The position numbers and the translations under genes are program-made. DNA of 5,124 bases, taken from contig JAJZKH010000061.1 in the NCBI GenBank assembly GCA_021850955.1, positions 1-5,124 on the forward strand, read 5' to 3'. Positions 1 to 5,055 of this stretch are shown piece after piece. Numbering within the stretch: the stretch's first letter is position 1; the number at the start of each line of letters is the position of its first letter. Under the pieces are notes generated by a model. The model made no database searches, was not told the DNA's origin, and saw only the letters and a list, made by a program, of their open reading frames with translations. The DNA comes from Microcaldota archaeon. GTDB lineage: Archaea; Micrarchaeota; Micrarchaeia; Micrarchaeales; CABMGC01.

Positions 1-459
1 ACTTCCCCCAAACTCTAAAAATAAAGATGGAGTTTTTAATAAAGGACCATGATGAGTAGCTTCATATGTTATCGGAAGTTTTTTATTGTTATTATAAAAT
101 TCTTTGATGAAAGAGTACATACTTTGTGGAGCAGCTTTAGATAACTCAAAGGGATTAATTTCAATTTTTTCTTTTGATGGATTTCCTAAGGAATGTGTTG
201 TAAATGTAAATACACCTGAGCTACTAAGGTGTTTACTTATGAAATATATACATTCAAAACCAAATTCATCGAGATAATTTGCAGTAGTTAACTCAGAGTT
301 AATTTTTAATGCAACTAATGAATCATTTTTATACGCTTCTTTGATATTATGATGCTTTATTCCATAATCTTGAAAGGAATGCTCTTTTTTTATACTTAAA
401 AAATATGTAAATGAGTTTTTTGATACCGGATCTAAATCATTAAAGACCAAACACTCCAT
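1..459 (-). CDS. dtdA: D-aminoacyl-tRNA deacylase, DTD2/GEK1 family (partial, C-terminus off the left edge)
   Basis: The enzyme hydrolyses the ester bond of D-amino acids (and, from the family literature, N-modified D-aminoacyl adducts) mischarged on tRNA, a cytoplasmic proofreading step. The frame is open from an ATG at 459 to the window edge, giving 153 residues; the C-terminal part is missing. The family signature is visible: a THSLGN segment at residues 88-93, an AAPQSM segment at 109-114, and the hallmark EATHHGP at 133-139, followed by a P-S-L-F-L-E-F-G stretch at 144-151 that matches the usual PS-F-EIG pattern. The family normally has about 250-300 residues, so roughly half is present. 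The gene is divergent from the PCNA operon. No ribosome binding site precedes the ATG, and a TATA-like box lies about 26 nt upstream, so the transcript may be leaderless. The family call is firm; exact substrate range is known only from relatives. Confidence 0.9.
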   Translation of the reverse strand, partial: MECLVFNDLDPVSKNSFTYFLSIKKEHSFQDYGIKHHNIKEAYKNDSLVALKINSELTTANYLDEFGFECIYFISKHLSSSGVFTFTTHSLGNPSKEKIEINPFELSKAAPQSMYSFIKEFYNNNKKLPITYEATHHGPLLKTPSLFLEFGGS

Positions 460-464
460 AATAA

Positions 465-476
465 GAATAATTATTC
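465..476. repeat. 12-bp perfect palindrome GAATAATTATTC in the divergent promoter region
   Basis: The sequence is its own reverse complement and lies between the minus-strand TATA-like box (482-489) and the start codon of the deacylase gene (459). The position would suit an operator that blocks polymerase. The core is all A/T apart from the outer G and C, so a chance palindrome in an A/T-rich spacer is a real alternative. Confidence 0.3.
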
Positions 477-481
477 AAATA

Positions 482-489
482 AATATAAA
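482..489 (-). promoter_or_regulatory. TATA-like box for the D-aminoacyl-tRNA deacylase gene
   Basis: Read on the minus strand this is TTTATATT, close to the archaeal TATA consensus. Its centre is about 26 nt upstream of the ATG at 459, which is the usual TATA-to-transcription-start distance, so transcription would begin at or next to the start codon. This agrees with the lack of any GGTGA-like site before that ATG. The region is generally A/T-rich, so the box could be fortuitous. Confidence 0.5.
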
Positions 490-520
490 TTACATTATAT
501 AACTACTACGATATGGAATA

Positions 521-528
521 TTATATAT
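521..528 (+). promoter_or_regulatory. TATA-like box for the PCNA operon
   Basis: TTATATAT matches the archaeal TATA element. With the usual spacing of about 25 nt, transcription would start near 549-551, giving a leader of about 35 nt before the PCNA start at 585. No other equally good box lies between it and the gene, but the whole spacer is A/T-rich. Confidence 0.5.
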
Positions 529-547
529 TATTATCCGTATCAATAAT

Positions 548-565
548 ATTAAAAGTATTAAAAGT
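548..565 (+). repeat. Tandem 9-bp duplication, ATTAAAAGT twice
   Basis: Two exact back-to-back copies (548-556 and 557-565) sit at the predicted transcription start of the PCNA operon. It may be a regulator half-site pair or a simple slippage duplication; the sequence alone does not decide. Confidence 0.6.
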
Positions 566-584
566 GGAGTACTAAAGTGAGCTT

Positions 585-1328
585 ATGTTGGAAATAAAAA
601 TAGATAATGCAAAGTATTGGAAAGAGTGTGTATCAGCTATAGTAAGTTTAGTGGATGAAGGACTTTTCATAATAAACAATGATGGAATAAGTTTAAAGGC
701 AATGGATCCTTCTAGCATAAGTATGATATCATTTTTTATGCCAAATAAAGCGTTTTCTAAATTCAACATAGATAAAAATGTAAGTTTAGGTTTAAACATA
801 GATAATTTAAACAAAATACTTTCTAGAACAAGAGAAGGAGAAGCTTTAGTTATGAAGGATTCTGAAAATAAATTATCTTTAGAGTTCATAGGACAAGGAA
901 GCAGAAGAAGATACAAACTTCAGTTAGTAGATGTTAAGAAAAATGTTGAAAAAGAACCTAGTGTTGAGTTCGATGCTCACGTAGAGATGAATGGAGAACC
1001 ACTTAAGGATATAATAAAGGACGCAAATCTTATCTCATCATATATTTCATTCAAAGCCTCAAAGGATCAATTTGCAGTTACAGCAAGAGGAGAAAGTGGA
1101 GAGTTAGAAGAACTTCACGAAACCGAAGGAGGAATGATAAAGAAAGTAGAATCGAAAAAGAATGCAGATGCTACATTCAACTTAGAACTTCTTGAAAATA
1201 TGGTTAAATCATGTCCAATAGGAAATGTAGTAACAGTTTCATTAAAATCAAATGAGCCACTAAAGCTCAGATACAACATAGGAGATGCAGAGGTAAACTA
1301 TTATCTTGCACCGTATATGGAAGATTAA
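585..1328 (+). CDS. pcn: DNA polymerase sliding clamp (PCNA)
   Basis: PCNA is the ring-shaped trimer that encircles DNA and tethers replicative polymerase, FEN1, ligase and RFC-loaded repair enzymes. The 247-residue length is typical of archaeal PCNA. Recognisable features are the MDPSSISMISF segment at residues 40-50, a basic GSRRRYKLQ strand at 105-113, the interdomain connector at about 115-132 that receives PIP-box partners, and the C-terminal YYLAPYMED at 239-247, which corresponds to the family's LAP(R)xE tail that also contacts partners. The ATG at 585 follows GTGA at 577-580 with a four-base gap, the same geometry as other genes here. It is first in a probable operon with the DUF357 gene and trm1. 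I see one PCNA only, so a homotrimer is the simplest reading, though other copies may lie elsewhere in the genome. Confidence 0.97.
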   Translation: MLEIKIDNAKYWKECVSAIVSLVDEGLFIINNDGISLKAMDPSSISMISFFMPNKAFSKFNIDKNVSLGLNIDNLNKILSRTREGEALVMKDSENKLSLEFIGQGSRRRYKLQLVDVKKNVEKEPSVEFDAHVEMNGEPLKDIIKDANLISSYISFKASKDQFAVTARGESGELEELHETEGGMIKKVESKKNADATFNLELLENMVKSCPIGNVVTVSLKSNEPLKLRYNIGDAEVNYYLAPYMED

Positions 1329-1342
1329 TACTTTGTGATGTC

Positions 1343-1576
1343 ACGGATATAAAAGAGAGAATAGAGAAGGATATTAAAATATTCGAAGAGCACATAAAAC
1401 TTGTTGAAAACCTTTCTCTTAATAGTGATGAACAAGAAGTTGTTGAGTTATCAACTATGTATTACAAGGACACCTCTTCATTTTTATCTAAAGAAGATTA
1501 TTACACTGCTTTTGCAAGTATTAATTATGCACATGGTCTTCTTGATGCAATACTGAAGATACATGGAAAAAAATAA
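1343..1576 (+). CDS. DUF357 family protein with a probable ACG start
   Basis: This small reading frame fills the space between PCNA and Trm1 and encodes about 77 residues, predicted all-helical. The C-terminal half carries the pattern I associate with the archaeal DUF357 family: YYKDTSSFL then YYTAFASINYAHGLLDAIL, near residues 40-71. The molecular function of the family is not known to me. The frame is open from 1256 but contains no ATG, GTG or TTG before an internal ATG within the conserved part. GTGA at 1335-1338 followed by four bases places the start exactly on the in-frame ACG at 1343-1345, giving a product beginning MDIKERIEKD. An ATA at 1349 is a weaker alternative. The end overlaps the trm1 start by 14 nt, suggesting translational coupling. 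Either ACG is a real near-cognate start, or an ATG was changed by mutation or sequencing error. Family call good, start uncertain. Confidence 0.8.
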   Translation, partial: TDIKERIEKDIKIFEEHIKLVENLSLNSDEQEVVELSTMYYKDTSSFLSKEDYYTAFASINYAHGLLDAILKIHGKK

Positions 1577-2660
1577 TAAAGAAGTAACTGAAGGAAAAGC
1601 ACAGTTACTTTTATCAAACACTGTTTTTTATAACCCTAAAATGAAAACCTTGAGAGATATTTCTGTTCTTTTTGTAAAAACGCTTAATGAAAAAGATTCA
1701 TCATTGTTGGATTGTACAGCTGCAACTGGAGTAAGAGCAATAAGATATGTAAAAGAATCCAATATAAGTGATATAACTGCAATAGACATAAATGAAGAAG
1801 CTTCAAAGATGCTTTTTTCAAATATTAAGCTAAATACTTTGAAAGGTAGTTTTGAGAATGTAAGTTTACAAGAGTTTTCTTCAAGACCTAATAACAAGAA
1901 ATTTGATTTTATAGATTTAGATCCTTTTGGTACACCACAGCCATATCTTAATGACATAATGAAGCTTGTTAAAGACAATACAGTACTTATGATTACAGCC
2001 ACAGATACAGCTGTTTTGTGTGGAGCACATGCTAATGCTTGTATTAAGATTTATGGAGCTAAGCCCATGCACAATAAGTTATGTAAAGAATCTGGAATTA
2101 GAATACTACTTATGAATATAGCAAAGGTAGCTGCAACTTTTAATATGGGAGTAGAACCTATTTTGTCTATTTCAGATATGCATTATATGAGAGTTTTTGT
2201 TAGAGTTAAGTATGGAGCAAAAAAAGCTCTTGACTCACTTAAAGAACTTGGATTTGCATCATTCTGTAAAAACTGCAAAGAGTTTGATTACAAAAAAGGT
2301 TTTGTACCCGATTTAGAAAGAAAATGTAGTTACTGTAAAAAAGAAAATGAAGGTTTTGGAGAGTTTTATCTCGGAAAAATACAGGATAAAAAAATAATAA
2401 ATAAAATGATATCTGAAGATAATACGTTTGTTAACTCCGAAGCAGTTAACTTTTTAAGTAAGTTATCTAATGAGTTAGACATACCATTTTTTTATTCAAT
2501 ACCAGATATAACAAAATCATTAAAACACAAATCAGTATCTCCTGATAAAATACTTAATGCGCTTAAAGACAAGGGATTTGAAGGCTCGAAAACACAGTTC
2601 GATAGAGATAGCATAAAAACCAATGCAGGAGTTAGTGAGATAATAAAGTCCTTAGAATAA
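1563..2660 (+). CDS. trm1: tRNA (guanine26-N2)-dimethyltransferase Trm1
   Basis: Trm1 uses S-adenosylmethionine to make N2,N2-dimethylguanosine at position 26 of tRNA, at the hinge between D- and anticodon stems. The 365 residues fit archaeal Trm1 (about 370-390). Seen in order: FYNPKMKTLRDIS at 22-34, the SAM-binding DCTAATGVRAIRY at 50-62, AIDIN at 73-77, the DLDPFGTPQPYL catalytic motif at 118-129, and TATDTAVLCG at 145-154. A YGAKP segment at 164-168 and ESGIRILL at 176-183 follow. Cysteines 235, 238, 255 and 258 form a CxxC-x16-CxxC zinc-ribbon-like site, and a C-terminal winged-helix-like region ends the protein. One usually conserved Asn before RD is Leu here (residue 30). The ATG at 1563 lies inside the DUF357 gene, with TGA six bases upstream. 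An A/T-rich 74-nt gap follows. Confidence 0.96.
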   Translation: MEKNNKEVTEGKAQLLLSNTVFYNPKMKTLRDISVLFVKTLNEKDSSLLDCTAATGVRAIRYVKESNISDITAIDINEEASKMLFSNIKLNTLKGSFENVSLQEFSSRPNNKKFDFIDLDPFGTPQPYLNDIMKLVKDNTVLMITATDTAVLCGAHANACIKIYGAKPMHNKLCKESGIRILLMNIAKVAATFNMGVEPILSISDMHYMRVFVRVKYGAKKALDSLKELGFASFCKNCKEFDYKKGFVPDLERKCSYCKKENEGFGEFYLGKIQDKKIINKMISEDNTFVNSEAVNFLSKLSNELDIPFFYSIPDITKSLKHKSVSPDKILNALKDKGFEGSKTQFDRDSIKTNAGVSEIIKSLE

Positions 2661-2689
2661 AATTGAGGATTTACAATAAATAATAAATG

Positions 2690-2697
2690 TATATATA
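2690..2697 (+). promoter_or_regulatory. TATA-like box for the glycosyltransferase-Nudix unit
   Basis: TATATATA lies in the 74-nt gap after trm1. The usual 25-nt spacing predicts a transcript start near 2719 and a leader of about 15 nt before the ATG at 2735, enough for the weak site TGA-N4-ATG there. Read-through from the trm1 operon is also possible, as I see no strong plus-strand terminator in the gap. Confidence 0.5.
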
Positions 2698-2734
2698 GTA
2701 ATAACGTATATGAATTATTACTAAGAATGATTTT

Positions 2735-3409
2735 ATGGCGAAAAAGAGCATTAGTTTGATTATACCTACAATTGAAGAAGAGTCTGTTTTTAAAATAATA
2801 GATCACGCGAGAGAGTTATTGGGGAAAGATATCGAGATAATAATAGTTGATAAAAGTTCTGATAAGTATGTTAAAAAATTACAAGCAAAAAATGTAAAAG
2901 TAATAAGACAAAAAGATAGAGGAATAGAAAATGCTTTAATGACAGGATTTAGATCTGCGAAGGGTTCTATACTTGCAAGCATAGACGCAGATGGAACTCA
3001 TGAAACAAAGGGCCTTAAAGAAGCAGTTCATATAGTTAGTTCTGGAAAGGCTGATTTTGTATTAGGAAATAGATTAAATAATGTTCAAGAAGGAGCTATG
3101 AGTGCTTACTTGAGATTTGGAAATAGTTCATTAAGTTTGATATTTAGTTTGCTGTATGGTAGAAAAGTTAGTGATGTATTAACAGGACTTTTTGTAATGG
3201 ATAGAGAAGCTTTTGATGATATTAAACACTTAAAACCATATAGAACAGGTACGGGATTTTTTGCAGGAGAACTTGCAAAGAGAAAGTACTCAATAAGCGA
3301 AGTAGATATAAAGTATTTTAAAAGAGAACATGGACCTTCAAAACTTACAAAATCTAAATTATTCTATGGTTTCGGAATGGCATATCTTATGCTTAAAAAA
3401 AGATTTTGA
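2735..3409 (+). CDS. Family 2 glycosyltransferase (GT-A fold, dolichyl-phosphate sugar synthase-like)
   Basis: The protein probably transfers a sugar from a nucleotide-sugar donor, plausibly to a polyprenyl phosphate at the membrane face for glycan or N-glycosylation pathways. At 224 residues it is a single catalytic domain. Visible features: an N-terminal LIIPTIEEE strand-loop at residues 8-16, IIIVDKSSD at 35-43, a DRGIENALMTGF nucleotide-site segment at 61-72, the metal-binding DADG at 84-87, GNR at 111-113, and RFGNSSLS at 127-134 followed by VLTGLFVMDREAF at 148-160. These match DPM1-like and related archaeal GT2 enzymes. Two motifs are off-consensus: the usual PxxNE lacks its Asn, and the usual DDGSxDxT is VDKSSDKY. 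There is no C-terminal membrane domain of the GtrA type, only modest hydrophobic stretches. The ATG at 2735 has TGA four bases upstream. Donor and acceptor cannot be read from the sequence. Confidence 0.85.
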   Translation: MAKKSISLIIPTIEEESVFKIIDHARELLGKDIEIIIVDKSSDKYVKKLQAKNVKVIRQKDRGIENALMTGFRSAKGSILASIDADGTHETKGLKEAVHIVSSGKADFVLGNRLNNVQEGAMSAYLRFGNSSLSLIFSLLYGRKVSDVLTGLFVMDREAFDDIKHLKPYRTGTGFFAGELAKRKYSISEVDIKYFKREHGPSKLTKSKLFYGFGMAYLMLKKRF

Positions 3410-3414
3410 TAGAT

Positions 3415-3927
3415 ATGAAAATAGCTAAGATTTATGAAAATCTTATGTTTAGTGTATTTGAAAAAAATATTAAAATAAATAATAAAACTAGTAAGTTGTA
3501 CCTAATTAAAAAGAGAGCAGTTGTAGTAATTTTGCCTATTTTAAATAATAAAAAAATAATACTTGAAAAACAGTATAGATTACCTGCAGATAAAGTACTT
3601 TACGAAATACCTGCAGGAAATATGGAAGACAAAGAAACTCCTATTGTAGCAGCGAGACGTGAGTTAAAGGAAGAAACAGGATACACAGCTAAGTCAATAA
3701 AGAAAGTATATGAGTTTTATTCAAGTCCAGGAATATTTAATGAGGTTATGCATTTTTTTGTTGCGACAGGATTAACTCCTGGAAAAACACATTTTGATGA
3801 GGATGAAGATATAAAATTAGAGGTAGTTAGTTTTCAAAAAGCAGTGAAAATGTTAAAAGATGGTAAAATAAAAGATGCAAAAACTATAATTGCAATTTTG
3901 TATTTGCATTCATTGCTAAAAAAATAA
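3415..3927 (+). CDS. Nudix hydrolase, probable ADP-ribose pyrophosphatase
   Basis: The enzyme likely cleaves ADP-ribose to AMP and ribose 5-phosphate, removing a reactive by-product of NAD turnover; related nucleotide-sugars may also be substrates. With the ATG at 3415 it has 170 residues, normal for the family. A complete Nudix box runs from Gly68 to Tyr90: G68, E74, REL at 82-84, E86-E87 and G89, the metal-binding glutamates all present. The ADP-ribose type is supported by QYRLPADKVLYEIPAG at 53-68 before the box and by SSPGIFNEVMHFFVATGL at 103-120 after it, including a Pro about 15 residues past the box. A TTG at 3406 would add three residues and overlap the glycosyltransferase stop. I prefer ATG because TGAT at 3407-3410 sits four bases before it. 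It is co-transcribed with the glycosyltransferase, with a 5-nt gap. Confidence 0.92.
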   Translation: MKIAKIYENLMFSVFEKNIKINNKTSKLYLIKKRAVVVILPILNNKKIILEKQYRLPADKVLYEIPAGNMEDKETPIVAARRELKEETGYTAKSIKKVYEFYSSPGIFNEVMHFFVATGLTPGKTHFDEDEDIKLEVVSFQKAVKMLKDGKIKDAKTIIAILYLHSLLKK

Positions 3928-3945
3928 GTATTTAAAAATTAAAAA
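3918..3945 (-). terminator. T-rich terminator for the ferredoxin-parvulin unit
   Basis: Read on the minus strand, three T-runs follow the parvulin stop: five T at 3941-3945, five T at 3934-3938 and seven T at 3918-3924. Archaeal RNA polymerase terminates at such U-runs without needing a hairpin. The convergent gap is only 35 nt, so the last run lies inside the 3' end of the Nudix gene. The plus-strand side of the gap is less T-rich, so the Nudix terminator is not clear. Confidence 0.5.
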
Positions 3946-3962
3946 TAATTAATTAGTTGTTC

Positions 3963-4235
3963 TTACTCTAAACGTTTTATTATGTGGTAACCGAACTGTG
4001 TTTTTACCAAATCAGAAACTTCATCTACTTTTAATTTAAATGCTGCTTCTTCGAATGGTTTAACCATTACCCCTCTTGTGAAAAAACCTAAATCTCCGCC
4101 ACGTTTTCTTGAACCATCAAGAGAGTACTGCTCTGCAAGCTTTGCAAATGAATCTCCTTTTTTGATTTTTTCAAGTATCTCTAAAGCAAGAGATTGTTTT
4201 TCAACAAGAATATGAGCACAACGTATCTTTTCCAA
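3963..4235 (-). CDS. Parvulin-type peptidyl-prolyl cis-trans isomerase (PpiC family)
   Basis: The protein is a free-standing parvulin domain of 90 residues that catalyses cis-trans isomerisation of peptidyl-prolyl bonds in folding proteins. It lacks a signal peptide or membrane anchor, so it should act in the cytoplasm, like the small single-domain parvulins of Cenarchaeum and methanogens. Motifs in order: CAHILVEK at residues 6-13, [23 protein letters not shown] at about 30-52 (broken here by family variation only in charge), [12 protein letters not shown] at 57-68 and the C-terminal [10 protein letters not shown] at 81-90, with both active-site histidines (H8 and H84). The start is TTG at 4233-4235. 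No ATG exists upstream in frame, the N-terminus matches the family's normal start, and CTGA sits four bases before it. The gap to the ferredoxin stop is 8 nt, so the two form one unit. Confidence 0.93.
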   Translation of the reverse strand: MEKIRCAHILVEKQSLALEILEKIKKGDSFAKLAEQYSLDGSRKRGGDLGFFTRGVMVKPFEEAAFKLKVDEVSDLVKTQFGYHIIKRLE

Positions 4236-4243
4236 GAAATCAG

Positions 4244-4600
4244 TTATTTGTATATTGACTTGAAGACGTTGTTTGAGTCATCTTTTATGACTATACATTC
4301 ACCTTCACACTCAACTAAACATGCTTGACAAAGTATACATGATGGGCCATTTACTCCTACTGAGATTCCTCCGCTTCCTCCTTCGAAGTTTTCAGCAAAG
4401 TGTTTATGTCCGTCTTGAACGTTTTGCCATTTATCAATTACTGCTTGATCATGAGTTCCTTTCCATTTGTCGTTTTCTGGAGCTACGTCTGAGTTAACAT
4501 CAGGATCGCTTCTATTCTTCATTGAGAATACTGCCACTGGGCAGACATCAAAACAGTGAGCACAACCAGTACATTTTTGTTTTTCTACGTATACTTCCAT
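4244..4600 (-). CDS. Dicluster [4Fe-4S] ferredoxin with a long inter-cluster insertion
   Basis: This is a small soluble electron carrier of 118 residues. The first cluster motif is [12 protein letters not shown] at residues 10-21 (Cys 10, 13, 16, 20). The second is [11 protein letters not shown] at 88-98 (Cys 88, 91, 94, 98), with Glu rather than the usual Pro after the last Cys, and a ninth Cys at 102. Between the motifs lie 67 residues, much longer than in ordinary bacterial-type ferredoxins (about 17-25). This insert is acidic, has three histidines (50, 65, 67) and a Gly-rich end ([12 protein letters not shown] at 74-85). The ATG at 4600 follows GGTGT at 4605-4609 with a four-base gap. A TATA box at 4638-4645 is well placed. 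Partner enzymes (for example an oxidoreductase) are not in the window. The ferredoxin call is firm; the insert is unexplained. Confidence 0.92.
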   Translation of the reverse strand: MEVYVEKQKCTGCAHCFDVCPVAVFSMKNRSDPDVNSDVAPENDKWKGTHDQAVIDKWQNVQDGHKHFAENFEGGSGGISVGVNGPSCILCQACLVECEGECIVIKDDSNNVFKSIYK

Positions 4601-4637
4601 TATTACACCAATACTTAAAATGTTAAGAAGATTAAGC

Positions 4638-4645
4638 TTTATATA
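4638..4645 (-). promoter_or_regulatory. TATA box for the ferredoxin-parvulin unit
   Basis: On the minus strand this is TATATAAA, a near-ideal archaeal TATA element. Its centre is about 41 nt upstream of the ferredoxin ATG, so transcription should begin near 4616, leaving a leader of about 16 nt that contains the GGTGT ribosome binding site at 4605-4609. Confidence 0.7.
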
Positions 4646-4647
4646 GG

Positions 4648-4685
4648 GCTAGGTTACTTCGTTTTTGCACGAATGTAAGCATAGC
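4648..4685. repeat. Imperfect 38-nt inverted repeat upstream of the ferredoxin TATA box
   Basis: On the plus strand the arms are GCTA (4648-4651), TTAC (4654-4657) and TTCGT (4658-4662), then a six-base loop TTTTGC, then ACGAA (4669-4673), GTAA (4675-4678) and TAGC (4682-4685). That gives 13 pairs, interrupted by one bulged base and one small internal loop (2 by 3 bases). It lies two bases upstream of the TATA box of the ferredoxin gene and 40 nt past the end of the P1 gene. It may be an operator, part of the 3' end of the ribosomal transcript, or a small structured RNA. Confidence 0.5.
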
Positions 4686-4720
4686 TAACTAGTATAAAGC
4701 GTTAATAATCATGCAATGCA

Positions 4721-4733
4721 TCGGCTCAGCCGA
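4721..4733. repeat. Short hairpin over the stop codon of the P1 gene
   Basis: TCGGCT-C-AGCCGA is a perfect inverted repeat of two 6-base arms around a single base; a real RNA hairpin would open to four G/C-rich pairs with a five-base loop. It contains the TGA stop of the P1 gene (4726-4728). No T-run follows on the minus strand, so it is not a classical terminator. It may protect the 3' end, or be incidental. Confidence 0.4.
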
Positions 4734-5028
4734 ATAGGCTTGCCAATCCGCCAGCTGCTTGTTCTTCGCTTTGCTTTTCTTCTTTTTCTTCCTTCTTAGC
4801 TTCAGCCTTTCCTGCTGGTGCGGCTGATGCTGCTGGAGCTGCTACTTGCATTGATTGAGCGTTCTTAATAACATCTTTTATGTTTACTCCTTTCAATGAG
4901 TTTACAACTGCTTTTGCCATAGCCTCGTTAGGAGTTATTCCTGCTGCTTTAACTATGCCTTCAAGACTTGACTCTGTTATCTCTTTTCCTGCTGAATCGA
5001 GCAGAAGAGCTGCATATATGTATTCCAT
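4726..5028 (-). CDS. rpl12: Large ribosomal subunit stalk protein P1 (archaeal L12)
   Basis: P1 dimers bind the L10/P0 base protein and form the flexible ribosomal stalk that recruits elongation and initiation GTPases. The 100-residue protein has the usual architecture: a helical dimerisation and L10-binding domain at residues 1-60, starting MEYIYAALLLDSAGKEIT; an Ala/Pro-rich hinge at about 62-74; a highly charged Lys/Glu segment at 75-90; and the conserved tail GGLASLFG at 93-100, which contacts the GTPase factors. The ATG at 5028 has a full GGTGA site (5033-5037) with a four-base gap. It lies 27 nt after the L10 stop on the same strand, the normal archaeal L10-L12 order. Expression is expected to be high and coupled with L10. 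Confidence 0.97.
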   Translation of the reverse strand: MEYIYAALLLDSAGKEITESSLEGIVKAAGITPNEAMAKAVVNSLKGVNIKDVIKNAQSMQVAAPAASAAPAGKAEAKKEEKEEKQSEEQAAGGLASLFG

Positions 5029-5055
5029 ATTTTCACCTTTAGTATAAATTTATGA

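Noticed and set aside
572..916. Open frame on the minus strand opposite the PCNA gene (114 codons)
   Set aside because: It is the antisense shadow of a well-supported PCNA gene, with no recognisable motif or start site.
1338..1352. ATG at 1338 as the start of the DUF357 gene
   Set aside because: Its frame reads M-S-R-I and then stops at 1350-1352; it reaches the DUF357 frame only if one base is missing from the sequence.
1628..2002. Open frame on the minus strand opposite trm1 (124 codons)
   Set aside because: Fully antisense to conserved Trm1 motifs; hydrophobic composition is the usual product of reverse-reading such codons.
2492..2806. Open frame on the minus strand across the trm1 end and glycosyltransferase start (104 codons)
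   Set aside because: It spans two real genes and a promoter on the other strand, and shows no domain.
3406..3414. TTG at 3406 as the start of the Nudix gene
   Set aside because: It adds only three residues, overlaps the upstream stop, and has no site before it, while the ATG at 3415 has TGAT at 3407-3410 four bases upstream.
4601..4725. Possible tRNA or other RNA gene in the gap between P1 and ferredoxin
   Set aside because: No GGTTCGAATCC-like T-arm, acceptor stem pairing or anticodon arm could be laid out on either strand; only the imperfect hairpin remains.
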